A stretch of 64,000 nucleotides of DNA, from the NCBI GenBank assembly GCA_021397845.1, contig CM038048.1, forward strand, positions 27,154,727-27,218,726, in the 5' to 3' direction. Of this stretch, positions 60,901 through 64,000 are shown one piece after another (position 1 is the stretch's first letter; each line of letters starts with the position of its first letter). The notes below the pieces were generated by a model. It was not told where the DNA came from, ran no database searches, and saw nothing but the letters and a program-made list of their open reading frames with translations. A program made the position numbers and the translations under genes. The DNA comes from Areca catechu (Eukaryota > Streptophyta > Magnoliopsida > Arecales > Arecaceae).

Positions 60901-63789
60901 TGGCACATCCACCGCCTGAGGCGGACTCCCCGTTGTGCGAACCGGAGAAGTAGCCGCCGGTGGAGTTTCGACTGGACAAGGTCTCGACGAGGCCCCTTCC
61001 GCGAGTGCCACATCTTCCCCCGAGGTTCCCCGGGATGACGAAGTGCTCCAGTCCCCCTCAGGACCGTCCCTTCGAGCCTTCTTCCGAACCACCGACCTTG
61101 TAAGAGGGGCTTGTGCTACCCTCTTCTCAGAAGTCTGACGGAGCCAGCTCACACCGGGCTTCATTTCGCCACCTACAAGCAGAAGAACTCCTTTCAGTCG
61201 ACTGAGCTACAACGAAACCGGAGGAAAGGGAGCAGAAATTTCCGTCACTATACCTAATGCGGGGAATTTGCTAATTCCCTCAAGATGGAGATTTCTCTCC
61301 TCCAACAACTCCCGGATAGGGGCGACTTCCGAATTAACCAGGAGAGCGTAGTCCGACTGATCAGCCGCCAAGACCTTCTTCCCATCATTGGCGGTTAAGC
61401 GAGGCTTCTTCCAAACAGTGTCGAAGCCCCATGGATCGAAGGACAGTACGAACACAAAAACGGGTTTACACCCGTGGATGGCGCTGGGCATGTCCTTGAT
61501 GACCTTGCGGCCCGGTCGAGGGTTGATCACCCACCATCCGTTGCTATGGAAGTCCCTCTTGAGTACGAAAAGGACTGTGAATAAATTGGTCCTAGGTTCT
61601 ATATTTGCAATGCTGCACAGGACCAGAAATCCGCAGATGTTCCGGATGCTGTTCGGGGTCAACTGCGCTGGCACCACTTGGTACAGATGGAAGATTTTGA
61701 TGAAGAAAGGATGCAGGGGAAATCGAAGGCCAACCTTCAAATGATCTTCGTACACGGCAAGGCACCCGGGGGAGGTTCGTTCACCCGTTCCTTGGGTGCG
61801 GGAAGGACAAAAGGGAACCCCTCAGGAGAGCGATAGCATTCCCGAAGAAGGGCCATCTTCCTCTGAGAAACCGAACTAGGGATCGACCCTGGACCTACTA
61901 CATCGCCGACCCCCGAGGGCCCTACTTGTTCCCCCTGGCTTTCTACAGTTTCTTCCATGATAAAAGAATGAAACAAAGGGACAAAAGGAAGATTCTACCT
62001 GCGGAATAAACTAGTAGTCCAGAACAAGAAAAGCTGAGCGAAGAATGAGGCGAGGTTGAAGAAGCTTCTTTAGCCGGACCTTCTCCCTTTCCCAAGAGGA
62101 AACCAGAGGTCTCTAAAGTCCCATCAGGTTGGTTTGACCAAAGGTTACCCAGGGAGGTAACCCGTCTTCAACTAACCGCCAGGATCGAGCGAATCCATCA
62201 TCCAATGGACAGGGAGAAGCCGCCACAACCCTTTAAATCTCAACCAAAAGATTGGTTGAACCATCACGCAACAGAAAAAAGAGAGACGATCCCCGGGCCG
62301 CCCGCTCTTTCCCTCTCCCCCAACCAGAGAGTGACAGTTGTCCATCACCTGATTCCCAAATTGCCCAGCAGCCATGACACGCAGTCCAATCAAAGATCCC
62401 GTAATCATCCACTACACTATTTCCTGGGAGGAAAACGACAAAGCTTTAGTACTCTCAGTATCCCGGTCCAGGTACGAACCGAACACCAGTTCGACTGGCC
62501 GAAGACCTTTTCTCCGGACCACTGAATTCGGACCAGGAGAGGTCAGGCCAACTACAGGCAATCCAAGGCTTCTCACCGGTCTACGACATCCGAAGGCCAG
62601 ATCTTCGAATGATGTCTTCGGCCCTAACCGAAGACCAAGCTTCTCGACGACTTCCAAAAACACGCTCTTCGGTCCCTGCCAAAGACACAATCTCCGGCTC
62701 TGGGTAGACACCAAGTCTTCGACCCACGTAGAGGACGAAATCCCTGACCGAGAATCTTCCTAAACAGGAAAAATCTGAAGATGTGACCACAATCTGGCCC
62801 AGATAGGCAACAGTAACCAACGGTTACTATCGACAATCTCCATGCCACGATCATGGCGCGCAACTCCAGCTGCCACGCCTCCGGTCTGGCCGGAACCGCT
62901 CAATGACAACCCACGACCGCCGATCATGGAGAGAAATTAACTCTCCATAATGGGAGAAGAGCGGGACCGCGGCCCGGAGGCCTCCTTTTAAATAACGATA
63001 AGAGGAATTGCTCGAGAGGTACACACAGACACATATACTCATACACTCACGCATTCTCTAAGAGCCTTTCTCTCTCGTTTCCAACATTTTTTCCCGTTCT
63101 ATGGCTGGGATCCGTCTTTGACTTAGGCATCGGAGTGTCCCCCGCCGAAACGACTCCGCCAAGGGACATGTTTTGCAGGTGAACCAGGAAGCGGTCCTGT
63201 GGTACAGCAGCTCCGACCGATCGATACAGGAACTCCACGCCAACATTCCCTATTTCACTTGAGAGTGATAGAGGTGCTTAATCATACCAACCTGTCAAAC
63301 TTCTTCTTCCCTTCTCCATTCCCATCACACCACCCAATCTTCTTACCAACCCACAAAAAGAACACTAGAACAAAATGCTCATTTTGTTCACTTCAAGGCT
63401 TATTATAAAAGGTAAGTGGGGCATTACTTGGGAGAGCCTAGAGATTATAAATTATATGTTCTCCTTATGGCATTCACTAATAACATAGAATGACGTTCAA
63501 CAATACCAATCCACCAACTTGTCCTACCCTTCTACATTCCCACCACACCAAAATTAAGACTTGTGAGCCACCAACCAAAAAAACAAGAAAGTAAACTAGC
63601 CATTTACTAGCGGTGGTTACAGACCTGCTGCTTAACTCCGAGAGGGGAGACGGAGATGTAGGACACGTCCCAGTCCAAGTACAAATACGGATCTCCAGCG
63701 AAAGCCACATCCACGACCAAAACAGCGACGAAGAAAGAGAGAGAAGAGAAGATGAAAGAATTGGAGGAATTGGGCGAGTAGGGCAGCAT
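40676..63789 (-). CDS. SKS: SKU5-similar (SKS) multicopper-oxidase-like gene, seven exons, last exon missing
   Basis: A secreted or cell-wall-associated member of the SKU5/SKS group, plant proteins with the multicopper oxidase fold (cupredoxin domains) related to ascorbate oxidase and often lacking copper ligands. Exons on the minus strand: 63625-63789, 42818-42927, 42465-42735, 42232-42370, 41392-41755, 40845-41210 and 40676-40754. They total 1,494 bases (498 codons). All borders are GT/AG and all phases agree. Readable blocks include INGQFPGPVMNVTTNWNVVV, LGTNCPIPSGWNWTYEFQVK, NNRDVIPLPFGTPDGDITIF, NFRIQNHNLLLVETEGSYTV and NDSTAQSYHMDGYAFFVVG. Many NxS/T sites are visible. Family members are about 540-600 residues; the C-terminal exon (VFPGAW-type start) is not found. 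No frameshift or stop occurs in the seven exons, so the gene may be alive if the last exon lies beyond the transposon nest. Confidence 0.92.
43072..43561. other. Intron sequence without further feature
   Basis: AT-rich sequence upstream of exon 2 with no repeat termini or domain that I recognise. Confidence 0.5.
44085..44160. repeat. Purine-rich tract
   Basis: GAAGAAGAGAGAG with a run of ten G at 44101-44110, then AGAAAAGAAAAG and GAGAGAGAGA. Low complexity, inside the solo LTR. Confidence 0.75.
44770..45085. repeat. Imperfect tandem repeat inside the LTR
   Basis: The phrase CTAGCCAATCAGGACTGATC and its variants recur four to five times, alternating with GGGCTAATCGTGGCCGTA variants, at irregular spacing of about 55-90 bp. 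Confidence 0.65.
45740..46191 (+). mobile_element. hAT MITE, family 2 (GGGACG type), long copy
   Basis: A 452-bp element starting CAACATTTTAAATCTCATGG and ending CGGGACATTAAACCTTG. It is flanked by CTCACGAT (45732-45739) and CTCACCAT (46192-46199), 7 of 8 identical. About half of it is a CTTT-rich tract (45860-46085), which explains the length difference from the 206-bp copy at 17432. Confidence 0.82.
46200..47273. other. Intron sequence, possible LTR fragment
   Basis: From 46448 the text TGTTAGGAAAACTTG and a TATA-like CTATAAAGAGC near 46958 followed by a leader resemble an LTR, but no paired end or duplication was found. Confidence 0.3.
47282..47634 (-). mobile_element. GTAC-rich hAT MITE, family 1 (reverse copy)
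   Basis: A 353-bp element starting CAGGGATCGCTGAACCGGTA and ending TTCCAGGAATCCTG. A perfect 8-bp duplication GTTTACAT flanks it (47274-47281 and 47635-47642). It lies in intron 1 of the SKS gene. Confidence 0.93.
47643..50610. other. Intron sequence without recognised feature
   Basis: Mixed AT-rich DNA. 47930-48180 is pyrimidine-rich, and the open frames there reflect composition. I see no domain, RNA gene or terminal repeat pair. Confidence 0.45.
50611..50910. mobile_element. MITE with about 100-bp inverted repeats
   Basis: The left arm 50611-50712 (GGTTGGATTTTCCCATAACC through CATAGGCTACAAGCTGGGCT) is the approximate reverse complement of the right arm 50806-50910. The spacer is about 95 bp. 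The outer ends are GCCTGGTTGGATTTTC and GGCATTGTTTGGATTTTC. A clear target duplication was not found, so the superfamily is open. Confidence 0.75.
50911..51669. other. Intron sequence without recognised feature
   Basis: Between the inverted-repeat MITE and the Tat element there is no domain or repeat end that I can name. Confidence 0.45.
51675..52471 (+). repeat. 5' LTR of the complete Tat element
   Basis: It starts TGTTGGGGTATCCCGG and ends CACGCCAATA, where the 3' LTR has CACGCCAACA. The U3 part contains many short CTTCGG/CCGAAG pairs. A TATA-like TTTTAAATAAC lies near 52212. Confidence 0.9.
52475..52491 (+). promoter_or_regulatory. Primer-binding-type site
   Basis: TGGCGCGCCAGGAAGG lies three bases after the 5' LTR, the expected place for tRNA priming. 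I cannot name the tRNA with certainty. Confidence 0.65.
52549..54240 (+). pseudogene. Gag of the complete Tat element
   Basis: ATG 52549 opens MARGKTQIASTSRSCPPSQG. This first frame stops at 52947 and a second, open from before 53007, continues the protein, so one frameshift or a short damaged stretch separates them. The Retrotrans_gag domain covers about 53090-53620 (YDGTSDPLDHLGSFKTHMMI, then AARMWYSSLRPDTIDFFSEL and EGESLRDYISRFNAATLEIP). A zinc-knuckle-like segment YCQFHRDHGHNTEEC lies at about 53878-53922. Gag would form the virus-like particle. Confidence 0.88.
54241..54604 (+). pseudogene. Aspartic protease of the complete Tat element
   Basis: The active-site block reads RILVDNESSTDVLIYDALSK, with Glu in place of the usual Gly of DNGSS. 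A frameshift near 54320 moves the rest to another frame: VPIMLTDFGGNQVHAEGEIV and IPSTYIILGRPALNRFRTVI, the C-terminal ILGRP motif. It ends at a stop at 54604. Confidence 0.85.
54605..55535 (+). pseudogene. Reverse transcriptase of the complete Tat element
   Basis: Readable blocks are KWLANVVIVKKASGKWRICI, DLNKACPKDSFPLPKIDQPV, FMDAFSGYNQIRMDPQDEEK and FGLKNVGAIFQRLINKVFEK. A TAG stop at 54811-54813 stands where the family has Trp (VFAWS-like). The catalytic YVDD site has lost one base between 55350 and 55351 (TACGTT then ACGACATG), which shifts the frame exactly at the aspartates. The frame resumes with MIVKSLLRKDHIHDLEES. Confidence 0.92.
55536..56142 (+). pseudogene. RNase H of the complete Tat element
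   Basis: From the connection region (KEVQQLTGRIASLSRFISRS) the frame breaks near 55745. The RNase H end reads RYARMQKLIYSLVITAKQLR, then VVLIDQPLKAVLRSPNTFGK and KAQVLSDFLAECT, stop at 56140-56142. It would degrade RNA of the RNA-DNA hybrid during replication. Confidence 0.85.
56190..56600 (+). pseudogene. Second (archaeal-type) RNase H
   Basis: VWVLHVDGASNATGCGTGLM, NNKAEYKALLTGLRIAKNLG and AFSDFQLIVNQVKGEYAAKD form an aRNH domain ending RADALSRLATTTPKF. A TAA stop at 56506-56508 interrupts it. This extra domain identifies the Tat lineage. Confidence 0.88.
56600..57911 (+). pseudogene. Integrase of the complete Tat element
   Basis: The HHCC zinc finger reads EVHEDICNDHLGGRSLAYKI and MCDQCQRYANVQ. 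The DDE core shows QWGMDILGPFPP, VIITDNGR and PQSNGEAEANNRTILHGLKT, so all three acidic residues are present. TAG stops occur at 56941-56943 (Trp expected) and 57271-57273 (Gln expected), and a frameshift lies near 57470. The C-terminal part covers ESPFNLAYGTEAVLPIEVSL to SPNWEGPYQVEEVIRPGAYR and ends at 57911. Confidence 0.92.
57912..58560. other. Spacer between pol and the antisense genes
   Basis: Non-coding. It has A-rich runs with GAAAGAAGAAAC and AAAAAGAG phrases from 58450 to 58530. Confidence 0.5.
58565..59073 (-). pseudogene. Antisense gene, distal coiled-coil segment
   Basis: The minus-strand frame 58774-59073 reads MKMRFSTSELRRATTRRAVD, then the heptad-rich LEKKVRLLEAQLREARAQVT. 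It runs to a stop shortly before a second frame, 58565-58765, with FKFYDLKGLDNIKPSVPFPG and an acidic Ser/Asp stretch. It may be a second small gene or the 3' exons of the larger antisense gene. No catalytic domain is visible. Confidence 0.55.
59074..59905. other. Spacer between antisense coding segments
   Basis: It contains several overlapping short open frames on both strands but no domain. It could hold the promoter of the distal small gene, or introns. Confidence 0.35.
59906..60565 (-). CDS. Antisense gene, coiled-coil exon
   Basis: An uninterrupted frame of 219 codons. Residues 1-140 are heptad-rich (EELRQSVEDRLVRVNDEVHG, EQAARENQEKIESLTKAVEE). Then comes SLYVYQHGFNDGLSKVREAF and an acidic tail (EEEKEEEAEATVGTEEAPCP). 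It probably follows the Transposase_28 and Ser-rich exons by splicing. It is open while gag-pol of the same element is broken. Confidence 0.6.
   Translation of the reverse strand: MEEGLGNVDGLIHGLKEELHTARAAKKVAEELRQSVEDRLVRVNDEVHGLKGELKSAHLTIAEQGAGWRKSRKQVDSLEQAARENQEKIESLTKAVEEAARRVEEAILEFEAAKRESVSQRKRVDDAVADFKKSSQFQEEMNEASLYVYQHGFNDGLSKVREAFPHLDLSGIPSFDIAKEEEKEEEAEATVGTEEAPCPGEEASASVEDLGATPTPILV
60658..61172 (-). CDS. Antisense gene, Ser/Pro-rich middle exon
   Basis: The frame starts GEMKPGVSWLRQTSEKRVAQ, after acceptor TTGTAG at 61173. It is rich in Ser, Pro, Thr and Arg and ends SRVFDSAFSAL at 60658. An 81-base intron (61173-61253, donor GTATAG) would join it in frame to the preceding exon (FPALG plus GEMKPG). 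The downstream junction is unclear. Confidence 0.55.
61254..61958 (-). pseudogene. Antisense Transposase_28-type domain exon
   Basis: ATG 61958 opens MEETVESQGEQVGPSGVGDV. The domain follows: LLRECYRSPEGFPFVLPAPK, then, after a frameshift near 61745, YEDHLKVGLRFPLHPFFIKI, SIRNICGFLVLCSIANIEPR and DPWGFDTVWKKPRLTANDGK. This is the putative gypsy-type transposon family (Transposase_28), the same as at 10490-11100. One shift breaks it; otherwise it is well kept. Confidence 0.75.
62225..62245 (-). promoter_or_regulatory. Putative TATA box of the antisense gene
   Basis: The minus strand reads GAGATTTAAAGGGTTG about 275 bases upstream of the ATG at 61958. It is similar in place and type to the TATA box before the gene at 9991. 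Tentative. Confidence 0.4.
62459..63245 (+). repeat. 3' LTR of the complete Tat element
   Basis: It matches the 5' LTR from TATCCCGGTCCAGG onward and ends CACGCCAACA before the duplication TTCCC. The first eight LTR bases (TGTTGGGG) and a clear polypurine tract are missing; the sequence before it reads AGTACTCTCAG, so the left border has been altered. Confidence 0.9.
63251..63624 (-). other. Intron 1 sequence next to SKS exon 1
   Basis: Between the Tat element and the donor site at 63624 there is no recognised feature. Two similar phrases, GCTTAATCATACCAACCTGT near 63275 and GTTCAACAATACCAATCCAC near 63494, suggest an imperfect local repeat. Confidence 0.4.
63625..63789 (-). CDS. SKS: SKS exon 1 with signal peptide
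   Basis: It encodes 55 residues from ATG 63789. The hydrophobic stretch SFFVAVLVVDVAFA is followed by the mature start GDPYLYLDWDVSYISVSPLG, which fits a secretory signal peptide and the conserved first strand of the family. The exon ends in codon CAG with donor GTCTGTAACC at 63624. The same frame is open further upstream to 63900, but the downstream Met places the signal peptide at the usual distance. Confidence 0.88.
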
Positions 63790-64000
63790 CGGATCGGCCT
63801 TCCCTTGCGAGTGGAGTGTGGGAGAAAGCTGGCGGTGGAATTCCGCAACCGTATGACAGCGAACAGGAAATGAAACAAGAAGACAAGGACAAGGGGACAA
63901 GGGCTCGTGGCCGATTAGCGCTTTAATAATTTGGAATATCTTTTGGCATGAATAGGAAAAATTCTGCCCGGACCCAATAAAAAAGTCTCGGCATCAGCTC
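63790..64000 (-). promoter_or_regulatory. 5' untranslated region and proximal promoter of the SKS gene (partial)
   Basis: Upstream of the ATG at 63789, reaching the window edge. I see no convincing TATA box; ATTATTAAAGCG near 63922 is the best weak candidate. The rest of the promoter lies outside the window. Confidence 0.35.

Larger units (their letters stand above)
51675..63245 (+). mobile_element. Complete Ty3/gypsy Tat-lineage retrotransposon (11.57 kb)
   Basis: Two LTRs, a primer-binding-type site, gag, pol with two RNase H domains and an antisense gene are present. TTCCC flanks both ends (51670-51674 and 63246-63250). The LTRs differ at several dozen positions by eye, and pol has stops and frameshifts, so the copy is old and dead. 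It sits inside intron 1 of the SKS gene, in opposite orientation to that gene. Confidence 0.93.
42928..63624 (-). other. SKS intron 1, about 20.7 kb
   Basis: The donor GTCTGT at 63624 and the acceptor AATGCAG at 42928 join two phase-0 exons. The intron holds a Tekay-like solo LTR, two hAT MITEs of different families, an inverted-repeat MITE and a complete Tat-lineage retrotransposon. Confidence 0.85.

Overview
The window reads as repeat-rich nuclear DNA of a flowering plant, probably a monocot with a large genome. That placement is an inference from plant-type LTR retrotransposons, plant hAT elements and one intron-rich plant gene; I cannot name the species. The only host gene I can support is on the minus strand: an SKU5-similar (SKS, multicopper-oxidase-like) gene. 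Its first exon lies at 63625-63789 and exons 2-7 lie at 40676-42927. They are separated by an intron of about 20.7 kb that holds a complete LTR retrotransposon. All seven exons have GT/AG borders and compatible phases, giving 498 codons. The expected last exon is absent between exon 7 and the edge of a large transposon nest at 39912.

Layout. 1-6640: a PIF/Harbinger-type MITE (229-841), the 3' part of a decayed Ty1/copia element (about 851-3239), pyrimidine-rich DNA, GTAC-rich hAT MITEs and unassigned sequence with a perfect 17-bp hairpin. 6645-20700: a decayed Ty3/gypsy Tat-lineage element on the minus strand, with its 3' LTR, polypurine tract, two plus-strand (antisense) genes that have their own TATA-like boxes, a 68-bp tandem repeat, pol, protease and gag. 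A direct duplication, several hAT MITEs and a solo LTR (19208-20671) interrupt it. 20700-25628: two more MITEs and a plus-strand LTR plus gag start of the same Tat family. 25629-27830: a solo-LTR-like unit and a minus-strand gag.

27831-39912 is one minus-strand LTR split by two insertions. The first is a 4.25-kb hAT transposon (28000-32250, perfect 8-bp target duplication). The second is a non-coding LTR element (32936-39643), which itself contains a solo LTR (36158-37653). 39913-43071 holds SKS exons 7 to 2. 43562-51674 is intron 1 with a Tekay-like solo LTR, two hAT MITEs and an inverted-repeat MITE. 51675-63245 is a structurally complete 11.57-kb Tat element (TSD TTCCC) with decayed gag-pol and an antisense Transposase_28-type gene.

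The most interesting pattern is a set of hAT-like elements whose ends read CAAGG or CAGGG (once TAGGG). It comprises one 4.25-kb transposase-bearing copy and at least eight short non-autonomous copies in two families. The short copies of the larger family carry a core rich in GTAC, GGTACC and ACCGG repeats. Six of the insertions show perfect or 7/8 target duplications of 8 bp. A second point is that two independent Tat elements carry promoter-bearing genes antisense to gag-pol.
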